NCBI GenBank assembly: GCA_963678705.1 | Contig: OY783209.1 | Span: 8,618,001-8,682,000 of the forward strand | Source of the DNA: Panorpa germanica | Lineage: Eukaryota > Arthropoda > Insecta > Mecoptera > Panorpidae | DNA: 64,000 bases | Reading direction: 5' to 3' | In this document: positions 46,801-57,305 of the stretch, piece by piece | How the letters are laid out: each line of letters begins with the position of its first letter | Numbering within the stretch: position 1 is the first letter of the stretch | Notes under the pieces: model-generated | Databases searched by the model: none | What the model was told of the DNA's origin: nothing | The model's input: the letters and a program-made list of their open reading frames with translations, nothing else | Translations under genes and position numbers: made by a program

Positions 46801-47300
46801 TCGAACTCTCGTAATTTGCACTATGACATATAAATTAATTATATTTTAGAATGGCCATTATTTATTACATTTCAAGCTATTTATTTAACATTTCATACAT
46901 TCCAAAAAGTGATAATATATTTTAAATAAAGATTGAACAATTTTATGCGTAAAATATTTATAATATTAATTTTGTTTGAATTTTAATACATTTAAGTTAT
47001 TTTGAAATAAGGAAAAAATTAACATACTGTACTGATGAAACATAAAACTTTATTTGTTCAATTTTTCTACTTAAAATGATTAAATCATTTAGTTGTTATT
47101 TTGGGATTGGAGCTTTTCTTCAATTTTGCATGATTAAGGTTGCAGTTGGGACAATAATATATACCACAAAATTAACATATATTTGTCGCTTGTTATTTAT
47201 TCTTTGTCTCACCTTCTGGTTGTGGTATTTACAGTCTTTGCCGTCCTATGAAGACATCAAGAACAAAGTTGCAGCAGATAATGCACTGCTGGATGATTAG
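34891..47300 (+). CDS. Gel: gelsolin, secreted six-repeat form (14 coding exons)
   Basis: A calcium-regulated protein that severs and caps actin filaments. Exons: 34891-35145, 43128-43202, 43350-43539, 43623-43916, 43991-44205, 44280-44417, 44497-44608, 44698-44927, 44999-45137, 45207-45424, 45495-45743, 45884-45994, 46076-46201, 47235-47300, giving about 805 residues in unbroken phase. It starts [16 protein letters not shown], then a hydrophobic signal segment (about 17-40) ending 'PVAEAA', so it is predicted to enter the secretory pathway (haemolymph). Six gelsolin repeats follow (roughly 65-185, 190-280, 310-410, 445-550, 552-660, 665-785), with typical '[14 protein letters not shown]' and '[11 protein letters not shown]' blocks and an acidic linker between the third and fourth. 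It ends 'NALLDD' with no villin headpiece. The exon ending 44608 could instead end at 44599 (three residues fewer). Intron 1 is about 8 kb; cytosolic forms from other starts are possible. Confidence 0.95.
35146..37193. other. gelsolin intron 1, left part
   Basis: AT-rich intron sequence. I see no nested gene, RNA or clear repeat. Confidence 0.55.
37194..37397 (-). pseudogene. GC-richer coding-like patch in gelsolin intron
   Basis: On the minus strand, after a plausible acceptor (TTGTTTCAG at 37398), the frame '[20 protein letters not shown]' followed by '[20 protein letters not shown]' runs to TAG at 37260-37262. Composition is clearly richer in GC than its surroundings, and other frames are open too. 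No upstream partner exon was found. It may be the end of a nested gene or a transposon scrap; the family is not recognised. Confidence 0.3.
37788..37848. repeat. 61-bp near-perfect palindrome
   Basis: Thirty-base arms around a single A (37818), one mismatched pair; the inner 21 bp on each side (ACCTGTTATAAAATTTATACC and complement) pair perfectly. Confidence 0.85.
38220..38490. mobile_element. repeat family H, copy 2 (probable MITE)
   Basis: Starts AAGGCCTTTTACACGACC and ends near AAAAAGGCCTGTGTGAC, giving short inverted termini AGGCCTTTT/AAAAGGCCT. The left 60 bp match 33650-33775 in inverse orientation. Confidence 0.5.
38853..39106 (-). mobile_element. MITE family B, short form (254 bp)
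   Basis: Inverted termini CCCAGTAAACAATTTGGTG and, inverted, CCCAGTAAACATTTTGGAG, with TA on both sides. The same 254-bp element, inverted, is at 53317-53570. The termini also cap the long forms at 24654 and 59131. It lies in gelsolin intron 1. Confidence 0.85.
39105..39634 (-). mobile_element. MITE family A, inverted copy
   Basis: Reverse complement of the element at 16307; termini have drifted to TAGTGTCCTATGTC and GAGGACACTA. Its left border coincides with the right border of the family-B element at 39106. Confidence 0.8.
39635..40792. other. gelsolin intron 1, middle part
   Basis: No supported feature; short chance frames only. Confidence 0.5.
40793..41496. mobile_element. foldback element with nested inverted repeats (704 bp)
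   Basis: Outer arms (about 138 and 129 bp; 40793-40930 and 41368-41496) start TAGACCAGGGTCGA and are about 95% complementary. A second, perfect 31-bp inverted pair (TCGATATCGAAAAAGCACCC..., 41243-41273 and 41338-41368) is nested inside and touches the right outer arm. The centre is T-rich and non-coding. A Foldback/MITE-type non-autonomous element is likely. Confidence 0.8.
41497..43127. other. gelsolin intron 1, right part
   Basis: AT-rich intron; nothing recognisable. Confidence 0.5.
46660..46824. mobile_element. MITE family D, diverged copy (165 bp)
   Basis: Starts ATAGTTCAAATACCGAGACT and ends GTCGAACTCTCGTAATTTGC ACTAT, matching both termini of 20995-21210, but shorter inside. It lies in the last intron of gelsolin. 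Confidence 0.65.
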
Positions 47301-48076
47301 ATATAACCCAAAAAGAGAATCAAAATTTTTATTAATAAGATTGAATATATATTTTTACTAATTATGTACTTTTATTGTAGTGTGATATACAATAATGTAT
47401 GCTTAATTCTTTTAGTCATTTTATCTACTTATTTCTGTAATATGTAAGACAATTAAAGACATTTAAAATGTATATACTTATAACGTAAATTACAGAAATA
47501 TTAGATAAAGATAATGTAACGCACAAAATGTAATTTTTACGAATAAATATATTTTACAAATGTAAATACTGTTTCATTGTATTATAAAGTTTCCTTGTTG
47601 TTTTTATAACTATTCTTAAATTCAATTTTTACATAATAGCTACTCTGTGCATTTTTTTTTTTGAATAGAAAGATAAAGATTGCGAATCAGTAGTTTCTTG
47701 AGGAAATAGTAAGATTGCTTTTTATTGTATCATATACGTTGTTACAGAAATACTGTGTAATTTTATAAATAAGATTTCTTATAAGATCTACATCAAAGCT
47801 TTATCCAGAGAGACACTGTACGAACTCATATATAATGGTTTGTAAGATCAAATATACAACGAATATTTGAAATGGACATTAGTTTATAAGGAAAAAATAA
47901 ACATATATAAAGTTTTAAGATATATTCCGTATTAAATTATTACACTTTGTATTTGTTTAAAATATTTACATGTGTGGTTTATAACAATTTCATGACAAAC
48001 AGATAAGCATGAATGTTAGAACTTAAAACAATTTGATAAACATATCTAAAATAACACTAACATAATCCATTATCTA
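47301..48076 (+). other. gelsolin 3' UTR and convergent intergenic space
   Basis: An AATAAA at about 47542 is a plausible gelsolin polyadenylation signal; another lies near 47897. The gene on the right (SMIM20) converges on this interval. Confidence 0.5.
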
Positions 48077-48289
48077 TTAGTTCTTCCTCTCAAAAGGATC
48101 AGTCCATACTTTCATATTTCCAGGTTGAATTGCTTCTTGATTAATACCTTTTCTATTTACTGTTTGTACCTTCTTGTATTCTTCAGGATATAACATAGGA
48201 TGTAATATTATAGGGTACACAGCACAACCCATAAAGGTAATAATTCCACCAACAAATGTATAATATCTCCAACCCTTTAATTGTACCAT
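48077..48289 (-). CDS. SMIM20: small integral membrane protein 20 (MITRAC7) homologue
   Basis: Seventy residues in a single exon, starting MVQLKGWRYYTFVGGIITFM. One membrane segment at about 10-30 is followed by 'PEEYKKVQTVNRKGINQEAI' and the end 'VWTDPFERKN'. This pattern (TM, Y-P-I, 'EEYKK.Q..NR.GI.QE..QP', 'KVW.DPF.RK') is that of SMIM20/MITRAC7, an inner mitochondrial membrane factor that stabilises newly made COX1 during complex IV assembly. Length agrees with the human protein (about 67-69). The ATG is followed at once by the family's N-terminal helix. Divergent from MOCS3, with 454 bp between the two ATGs. The function is known for mammals and inferred here. Confidence 0.93.
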   Translation of the reverse strand: MVQLKGWRYYTFVGGIITFMGCAVYPIILHPMLYPEEYKKVQTVNRKGINQEAIQPGNMKVWTDPFERKN

Positions 48290-48743
48290 TTTATTTTTTA
48301 GAATAAATAATAAAATTAAACTTAAATTGATTTATATATTTCTATTATATTTTAGGTTATCTGATAGGTTATTTCACAGGGTTATCTGACATTGGGAACG
48401 CAACCGTTGCGACATGACATTGGGCTCGTAATTATAAACATCGCGATAAATGGATTGCAATTATATAATTTAAAAACAACACATTCTACATATTTACTTA
48501 AATACAATAATATATATTATTCAAAACTTATTAATTGACATTCGTATTATATATTTAACAAATACAAATTATAAAAGTTCTTCAGGAAGTATACATGACT
48601 ACACCATAAATACTGGACCAGTTGTCAAAAACACACGTGCAATATATTTAAATGCAAATGAAACACAAAACAGTAGATCGCTCCATCAATTAAATAAAAA
48701 AATAGTTAAGAAAGTGAATAGATTTATTAAAGAAAAAGTAAAA
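48290..48743. promoter_or_regulatory. shared divergent promoter of SMIM20 and MOCS3
   Basis: The 454 bp between two divergent start codons must hold both promoters and 5' UTRs. A short palindrome CGCAACCGTTGCG lies near 48400. No TATA box is placed with confidence. Confidence 0.55.
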
Positions 48744-50481
48744 ATGTCTGACGATAATTCTGTAGCTATATTAGAACGTGAAATAGCGGAACTGAAGAAA
48801 TCATTGTCAGAAAAAGAAAAACAGTTAAGTAACCTTAAACGAGTGACATTGGAGAATACTGTAAGTAATTAAACAATAATATTTTAAGTAGCAATGTTTT
48901 TCCGTTAATAACACGAATATCTTTATATACAGAATCCGTTAAATAAATTGACAAATGATGACATAGCAAGATACAGCCGTCAAATTATAATACCAGAGTT
49001 TGGCGTTCAAGGACAACTTTTGTTAAAGAGGGCTTCAGTTTTAATTGTTGGTGCTGGAGGTCTTGGTTGCCCTGCAGGATTGTATTTAGCAGCAGCAGGT
49101 GTAGGTATGTAACGTAGATACACATTTCGAGTGTTAACTTACTCCATATTAATGTTCGAATTTATCATTTTAGGTTGCTTGGGGATCGTAGATTACGATG
49201 AAGTCGAAATTAATAATTTACATCGTCAACTTTTACACACTGAAGGTAATATAGGTTTACCTAAGGTTGAATCAGCTGCTTCCACGTTAAATAGGTATAC
49301 TTCACGTAGAAAGGGTAGTAAGCAGGGATGTATCATTCTCTAATTACATGGCATTTATTTTATATTCAAATCCTTAGGTTGAATTCACATATAGCCATTG
49401 TGGAACATAATGTACAACTGGACAGTAATAATGCTTTGGAAATTATCGCTGCATATGATATAATTCTTGATTGTACTGATAATGTGGCAACGAGATATCT
49501 GTTAAATGATGCTTGCGTTATTTCGAATCGACCACTCGTATCTGGAAGTGCTATACAAATGGAGGGTCAACTTACAGTTTACCATTATGATAATGGTCCA
49601 TGCTACAGATGTTTATTTCCGAAACCTCCACCACCAGAGACTGTAACTAATTGTGGGGATGGTGGCGTTCTCGGCGCAGGTAATAAATAATCTAATAAAT
49701 ATCTTATTTATTAATGAATGTTACAATTATTTCTTTTTCAGTACCTGGAGTTATTGGTGTTCTGCAATCAATTGAAGCAATAAAGATTATTTTACAGCGT
49801 CCAGGTGTTTTAAGTAGTCGTATGTTGTTGTATGATGCTAGTCAGGCTGTATTTCGTAGCGTGAAACTACGTGGAGCTCAGTCATCTTGCGCTGTATGTT
49901 CTGAAAATCCTACTATTAAAGAATTGATTGATTATGAACAATTTTGCAGCTCTAAAGCCACTGACAAGGTGACAGATTTTTCATTGAGCCAATATGTATC
50001 GTAATGTGGTTTTATTGTATTAAACTTTATTTTAGGATCCAAAGCTTAAAATCTTACGACCTGATGAAAGAATTACGCCAACAGACTACAATGCTATAAA
50101 ACAGCAACATTTACTAATTGACGTAAGGGCACCAGCCGAATTTGAAATATGCCATTTAAAAACCTCCATCAATGTCCCAATTAAAGAAATTTTGGGGAAT
50201 AAGAAAACTGATGACATAAAAGATATGATTGATAAATTATATGGAGACTCTGATCTACCTGGTAAGAATTCACATATATTTAAGAAATTAATTAGTAAAA
50301 TATTATAAATGGTTGACATTTTTCAGTGTTTGTTGTCTGTCGACGTGGTAATGATTCTCAACGTGCTGTTCAACATTTAAAGGATACTTTAGGAGAAAAA
50401 GTTCGCACACGTTTTGTAGATGTTATTGGTGGTCTTCATGCTTGGGCGCGAGACGTAGATAACAATTTTCCTGTCTATTAA
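48744..50481 (+). CDS. MOCS3: MOCS3/UBA4 adenylyltransferase-sulfurtransferase (7 exons)
   Basis: Activates URM1 (tRNA thiolation) and MOCS2A (molybdopterin synthesis) by adenylation, then transfers sulfur from its rhodanese domain. Exons 48744-48860, 48933-49104, 49174-49294, 49378-49679, 49742-49968, 50036-50261 and 50327-50481 join in phase to 439 residues. A short N-terminal coiled coil (1-39) precedes the E1-like domain: ATP-binding GAGGLG (79-84), '[13 protein letters not shown]', zinc Cys212/Cys215 (CYRC) and Cys287/Cys290 (CAVC), and Cys229 in '[10 protein letters not shown]'. The rhodanese domain (about 320-439) carries '[13 protein letters not shown]' and the active-site loop CRRGND with Cys393. 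It ends 'NNFPVY'. All catalytic residues are in place. Splice sites are consensus. Confidence 0.96.
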
Positions 50482-50589
50482 AGATGCTATATCTTTATAA
50501 ACTTAAAAAATATCATATATTATAATGTCCCAGGTGTTTGAATCTATTCTTATATTCTTATGATCTTATATGTTTGGTACTGAATTTTG

Positions 50590-51391
50590 TATGGCAGCGC
50601 GAAAACGGCTCCGGCGATCTTTTTAAAAATTTCCTATTTCGTAGAGAAAAAAATTCTAAGACTTTTGGCGTCCCCGGATTTTTCCCTGAATTTCCTGGAA
50701 ACCCGTAATTTTGGAAAAACTGGAAAAAAAGTGAGCCCTTTTTTGCTGTATTACTTTTAATTCGTAAAAGATAGAAAGTTGAAATTTTGCATGTGTATTA
50801 AGGTATTCAATGCTGACATTTCTCAAAAATTAGAAATTCAAAAATTGAAAAAGGGGGGGTTGAAGAAATTCGGGGGCCCGGTAGGGAACTTTGGAGAAAG
50901 TTCATATTCTGGATTTTAGAATAATTAAGTATAGCATTAATAAAAAAAAATTCAAAATTTCCAAATTTTATTGGGGGGCACGGGGGCAGTATTTGCCGAG
51001 AGTAAAAATTGTGCTAGAAAGTTGAAATTTTGTATATAGGCTAATCTTGGTAACTAATTTACGAATCGAAAAAAAAAATTGCAAATTTTGAAAAAAAGTT
51101 GGTCAAATAACGCATAAATTGAAAATATTTTTTATTTTGATAAAAAAAATATATTTTTTTTAGTCAATTTATATGTCTCAATGTATATGTGCGAGTTTAT
51201 TTATTATTTCAATTTAAAAATAGAACAGTTAAATATGAAATGTAATTACGAATTATTTTATTGGATTCAAATATACACGCCAAAAAGACGCATTACGACG
51301 GGGGTAAACTCTGGTGGAATTAAAATTTTTACATGAAATTCAAGCCACACACAAAAGACAGACGTCGCTTGCGACGGGGGTAAAAGCTAGT
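50590..51391 (+). mobile_element. probable non-autonomous Helitron
   Basis: Ends CGTCGCTTGCGACG (6-bp stem hairpin, 51363-51376), then GGGGTAAAAGCTAG|T: a Helitron CTRR-T end with hairpin about 10 nt upstream. An earlier, similar block (ATTACGACGGGGGTAAA, about 51290) suggests a duplicated terminus. Upstream GC-richer repeat-like text ('GAAATTTTGCATGTG', 'GGGGGGCACGGGGGC') is non-coding. The 5' limit is a guess. Confidence 0.5.
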
Positions 51392-51688
51392 ATATACTAT
51401 ATTTTCAGATAGAAACATTCTTTTACCTTTTGTACAAATATTTCATTAAAATTTATATAAGCACTATGAGTGAGTGGGTAAACCTAAAACTATTACGATG
51501 GCTGTAATAAAATTATATCTCCTAATTGAATATCTGAATTTTCTTTTATATGTTAATTTTATTACATATTAATAATTACTTTTGATAAATAATTAGTTAT
51601 TTCTTGAAGTTTTAACTGAGACTAGATTTTTATAAACTCAGTCTGATATGAAATGACGATCAACTGGAAAGAAACTAAAGAAATGAAT

Positions 51689-52321
51689 GGGGTTGTGTCT
51701 TCATTTTTTAGTGGTCGATTTTTCAATTGTTGATTGAAATTGATGTTAATAAATATGTATTGACGTGTCTATTTTATTAAATATCTAAATATTGACACAG
51801 ATATAGCAATTAAAATTTTGAATTGTAGTTTTAGCGCTAGAAATGGTCGGCCATATTTGTATGACGTGAAATGTATTTTAACGTCAGTTATTTGTTGAGT
51901 AGGTCAGTGCTGTGGTAATGTTTTGTAGCTGTTGGTAGTCACATAATCAAGTCAAATCAAAGAATAATAAGTTTTTATTTTATTTAACCCTGCTAAGGCA
52001 GACATAATATTGGAATTTTATTGTTCCTTGAAATAGCTGTAAATAATATTTGATATTTTGATATATAAATACATATAGCAGAGATTTATGAGCTGTAAGG
52101 TTGGTAAACTTACACAAGGATTGTGATGTCACATGCACTTGGAATGTGTGCAACGTTGAATCCCTTTAATAATTAAAGAGACGAAATGACTTTTTTAATT
52201 ATTAATATCTCTTAACATATAAGGAGTTATTAAAAAATGATGGAACATTTGAGGTTCTAGTAATCCACTTTATCAATATGTAGTACACTTTTATAGAAAT
52301 TAAGACATAGGACACAAGCCC
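51689..52321 (+). mobile_element. MITE family A, full copy (633 bp)
   Basis: Same orientation and length class as 16307-16932; left terminus GGGGTTGTGTC (one change), right terminus GACACAAGCCC. Confidence 0.88.
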
Positions 52322-53316
52322 ATTCGAGTTTTGCGAGTACAAACATACGCAGGCTAAATTTTTATATATAAAGAAGAAGATAAATACATATTTTTGAAAT
52401 AAATAAGTTTACAACCAAGTGGCCTTTCAAACGAAATACGGTTCTGAATAAAACAAATTCTCTAATTTTATTATTATTTTTAATACACATTTAGTAATAT
52501 TTCTATATCAGATATAGTATTTAATAAATAAAATATAGATTATAATTACTAATATAATTAATTTATTGTTATGCACATACAATCCCAGAGTTAAATATAT
52601 ACAATATTAATTCAACAAAAATGAACACATTGGAATAACAATTACTTAGTACCCATATTATTTCAAAGATGGAATCATGGTCACTTCAATTAGAGAAGTC
52701 GAATTCATATAGAAATGAGTTCAAAAATTAACAGTGAATTCCATTTTACTTATGATGTACTGAGTCTTGTTGATATATTTAAATTAAATTATTCAGAATA
52801 TTAGATTTAGTTTGGGGTTCCCTATTTCGTTTTTCTATTTTTTTATGTATATAAATAAAATGTCAATAATAAGTACTTGATTTAAATGAATTTTCAGACA
52901 CATCTTAATATTTTTTCTAAAGTCTTTATTTTATTATTATAACGATGTACTAGAAAGACAATCTTATTGTATTAAGTCCAGTAATATAAGTATAGTTTTT
53001 AAATAATTAATATTTAAGGTCAAGGTGCGTGGAAATAAGAGCACCTACCAGGCGAAGGGTTCGGGGTGGAAGATGATAACATGTAGGTCTAGTTAAAGTA
53101 TAAAGAAAAATAAACCTTGAGAACTGTTAGAATTAGATATACAAATCTACATTATCGATATTTATATTAATGACGCACGTTAAGCTAGATGGTGAAGTAT
53201 TGTATTATTCAGTTTTATTATATGAGGCAGTCCAGACAGCCATTCTGCTGGCATAGACGAGGCTTCAAGATGGTCGCCTTCTACAACGACTGACTAATTT
53301 AAGCACCACCTAACTT
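52322..53316. other. gene-free stretch
   Basis: AT-rich, apart from a GC-richer patch at 53020-53075 and another at 53225-53290 without convincing frames. No gene called. Confidence 0.5.
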
Positions 53317-53570
53317 CCCAGTAAACATTTTGGAGTCAATTTGACATCATATTGAAGATGCGTCATGATTTTTTTGTCATAAAAGAGTTCATTTATAGTT
53401 CAGCTTCTCACATTTTTTCATATAAAATGTCTACTTTATCGGCTACAGATGGCGAAATTACTCCACCTGTCGGAATACAAATGAAGATAAAGTTGATGCG
53501 AACTATAATTGAAGTGAAATAGTGATAGAAACGTCACTAAATAGGGCACTTCACCAAATTGTTTACTAGG
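53317..53570 (+). mobile_element. MITE family B, short form (254 bp)
   Basis: Inverted duplicate, nearly identical, of 38853-39106. Right terminus GTTTACTAGG has one change. Equal length shows a discrete, recently mobile unit. Confidence 0.87.
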
Positions 53571-54598
53571 TTTCGTTATACAAAAATATAATAATTTTGA
53601 ATTAATAAATTCAAAGAGATAAATATTGTAAACAAATATAAATAAATATATTTATACAGTTAGGACATTTGTTGCTAACTATATTAACTAATGACCTAAC
53701 AATACGGGGAACCCCAAAATATAAATTAACATATTAAAATAAATAATATCTTATTTTGAGGGAAGTAACATGACATTAGAAGTGTGCGTTTATTTTTATC
53801 TATTAATTATTCTATATTTTTACATTTTACTTCTATTTTTTTTTTTGGCACCATTTATTTTTATTATTAATTTTAACAGACAACGTATTTTTAAATGCCA
53901 TAACACTTTTTTTTATATATATTTATATACAAATCTACAAAATAACATTCATTTTATTTAACTGGACATTCACATGCTATTTATATACGATCGATATTCT
54001 ACATTTGCTTTACACATACGTGGATATTTATTTTATTATATTTTATTTCATATACGTATTTGCATACTAATAACAAGTTTTGTTTTTGAATTAATTGAAA
54101 CATAAATGAAATTAATATTAAATTCTATTGTGTTTATTTATTCCAGCAACATTAAAGCTGTCTGCTAAGCTTCATTCCCAGCTTTTGTTTTAATTTTTAA
54201 TTACTGTAATATATATTTTGACATTTTCGCTTATGAAAAATGAACATTACATCTTGGCTTGATTATTATGGTTATTGATATTGATGTGATAATATTATAT
54301 TTTAATTTAGAAAGTATGGAAATTTAAAATGACACCCCAAATTTGCGCAAGGAATGATTACACATATTGCTATATGTTATAAAATTTAAATTAAAATGAA
54401 AACAGTCGCTGGGAATGATTCATTCGAATTATAATCATATGTAATAGTCAAGAAACAAACCGTTTTCAGTGAGGCTAAAGTTGTAGTCAACAACTTTGGA
54501 ATTTGTGTTTTGCTAACGGTGTTAATTAGAAAAGCAAATTATTATAAGAATAACGATGTCTTCAAAGTGGCGCTCGAGTATATTAAGAAAAGTACAAT
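53571..54598. other. gene-free AT-rich stretch
   Basis: Only low-complexity frames such as 53770-53961. Nothing supported. Confidence 0.55.
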
Positions 54599-55036
54599 GG
54601 GCTTGTGTCCTCATTTTTTAGTGGTCGATTTTTCAATTGTTGATTGAAATTGATGTTAATAAATGTGTATAGGCGTGTCTATTAAATAATCAAGTCAAAT
54701 CACCCTGCTAAGGCAGACATAATATTGGAATTTTATTGTTCCTTGAAATAGCTGTAAATAATATTTGATATTTTGATATATAAATACATATAGCAGAGAT
54801 TTATGAGCTGTAAGGTTGGTAACCTTACACAAGGATTGTGATGTCACATGCACTTGGAATGTGTACAACGTTCAATCCCTTTAATAATTAAAGAGACAAA
54901 ATGACTTTTTTAATTATTAATATCTCTTACCATACAAGGAGTTATTAAAAAATAATTGAACATTTGAGGTTCTAGTAACCCACTTTATCAATATATAGTA
55001 CACTTTTGTAGAAATTAAGACATAGGACACAAGCCC
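54599..55036 (+). mobile_element. MITE family A, internally deleted copy (438 bp)
   Basis: Both termini intact (GGGCTTGTGTCC and GACACAAGCCC), but about 190 bp are missing after 'GGCGTGTCTATT'. It shares details with 51689-52321 (e.g. CACTTGGAATGTGT), so the two are closest relatives. Confidence 0.87.
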
Positions 55037-56536
55037 ATTCAAGATCATTTAGCGAGTCACCCCACCACAAAATAACGTTTGTTTCCAGACATGTATATAC
55101 ATGAATAACAGTGATTAGATAAATCTTAATCTCTTTCAGTTATTGAACTGAAGTAGTTGACTTTTAGAAAATAAATAATTTAAGGCTCGCAAACATTTCT
55201 GCTGTTTCTCTCACTGTTGCTGCAATAAAATAAATGAGCGGGAAACATAAGAAAAGTGTTACAGAAATATTTAGAGGACCTGTGGAGATGCTTCACTAAA
55301 TTTTAATAGAATATTCAAAATACTTGAATGAATACGATATTAATAAAATTTCATTAGTTGATATAAATTTTAGTGTCAAAGCAACAAAATAAGTATAAAA
55401 ATAATACATGTAAGGCAATTTATTTGCATTTTTACATCTTTAGAAATATATTATTTACATAAATGAACAGGACATTTCAAAATATATTTATTTTTTGAAA
55501 TACCTTGCAATTTTAATAAATACTAAATATATTAAAAATGACGTATAAATATTTGCTTTTGATTGTCATATTTAAGAATAAGATATAAGCAATATTTCAG
55601 TAAAAATTCTCCGTGACGTTTTCAGATTATTTATTGCATTAAAAAATTATGTGAAGACGAATTACTGTGTAATGGATAGTAATTTTATAATATATTTAGT
55701 ATTTAGCTTATAATAATATCCCAGTAAACGCGAAAACTATGCAACTGCGTTTAAAGAGATTTTGGCAACTTGAACATTAAAATATTTTAACACAACCTTT
55801 GCATATCATTAGCTATTACTCGCTATAACCTTACTTTTTTTAACAACATTTATATTACGACTCAAGTGACCTACTGTTTCATATATCTATGACATATATT
55901 TGTATAATATATCATCTAATAACAATCCTAACCTAATTTACCATTATTTTTTTCCGTTCAACTTATTTTATTATTTAAATATTCTATTTATATTTAAAAT
56001 ATCAATAACTCATAACAGAATGGATACGAAAAGTTTTTTCTTTTTAGTCCTTTTTTTTATCAATCGAAATGAGACTTGGTGTTTTGTTATTTTAATCTTT
56101 TTTTGAGGTTATGTGGGTGGTGTCCATTTATTATTCATATCATTTATCATTTAACACGTAATATTATTTTATATATTAGTATAACATACAATTTTTAACG
56201 TTATTAATCCTGTATTATTACATTTAATTAAATAAGGTGTTAAATATTTTTTATTCTAATTTTTAATATTTAGATTTGCTTGGGGTTTGCGTCGGTTCTT
56301 TTATTTTTATTATAAGTAAATGTGTATATTTTAAATGTAATTTAGAAATATAACAAAAGGAGATCTATTATATAACGTAAAAGGTTATTCGCCATATTTT
56401 ATTGAGTCCGTTTACAGAACTTTTGATTTTAAAACGAGGTATAAGTTGAAGTTAGCTTCAAGTTAACTTCTGAAAACGAAATATCATCGAAGTATTATTC
56501 GTTCTCTGTCATTCGTTACCAATTTTAGAGTATTAA
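55037..56536. other. gene-free AT-rich stretch
   Basis: A solitary CCCAGTAAAC at 55721 may be a MITE-B stub. No coding exon seen. Confidence 0.5.
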
Positions 56537-57301
56537 CCCTGCGTGTGTACACTGGGTCTTTTAAGGAACAGTTGAAATTTCAAACTCTCTATTCTCTCTC
56601 TCTATTTCTATTTCTCTCTCATGAGTAAACCTATGCCCTCAAAAAATCTAGGTAGTGGTAGGGAATTAAGGTACCAGCAGCGTCCGGATCTGGATTATAT
56701 AGATATATATAGATTTTGGTTATTCTTCATCTTTTTACTACAATAAGTTTTTGAAGATGGATGACAATTTAACGGTTCCGCACCGTAAATTCTCTTTTTG
56801 ACACTAATTATTATTAACTAATATTAATTATTATTTCATAACTTTTGTATTTTCATCAATAAAAACTTATTTTGTGCCGAATAATCACCGTTCCGTTTAT
56901 TATGACATGCCTGAATCTGTAAAATATTCCACACTTTCAGGTGCACAATTAATTCAACTTTTTGGAGACCACGCCAAAGACACTACATTCTTTGAAAAGC
57001 TTATAGTCTAAGATAAAAAAGTCTAAAACCGTTTTTCTTAATATTTGTTTGTTGTAAAGTTATGAATTTTTTAACAATATTCCGTTTGTTACGCGTTTTT
57101 CACTATTTGTGAATTTTTATTAACAATGGTTTTAAACTTTGGACTTTGGTAACTTCTGGACCATGTAGTAGACACTTCAAGAAGTAATCCAGAATTTTTT
57201 CAGATTCTTTGAAAGCTTAGAAAAACTTATCCCTCACTCCATTCCCTCAAAGACCCAGTGTACACACCATGTCTCGAAAAATAGAGCGTTCACACGCAGG
57301 G
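56537..57301. mobile_element. piggyBac-like non-autonomous element (765 bp)
   Basis: Flanked by TTAA on both sides (56533-56536, 57302-57305), the piggyBac target. Terminal repeats CCCTGCGTGTG/CACACGCAGGG. A subterminal inverted repeat GTGTACACTGGGTCTTT lies directly at the left end but about 25 bp inside the right end, the same asymmetry as in known piggyBac elements. No transposase frame. Confidence 0.85.
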
Positions 57302-57305
57302 TTAA

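Noticed and set aside
53770-53961. Plus-strand frame rich in Tyr/Phe/Leu/Ile
   Set aside because: Low-complexity T-rich DNA with no splice or promoter context.
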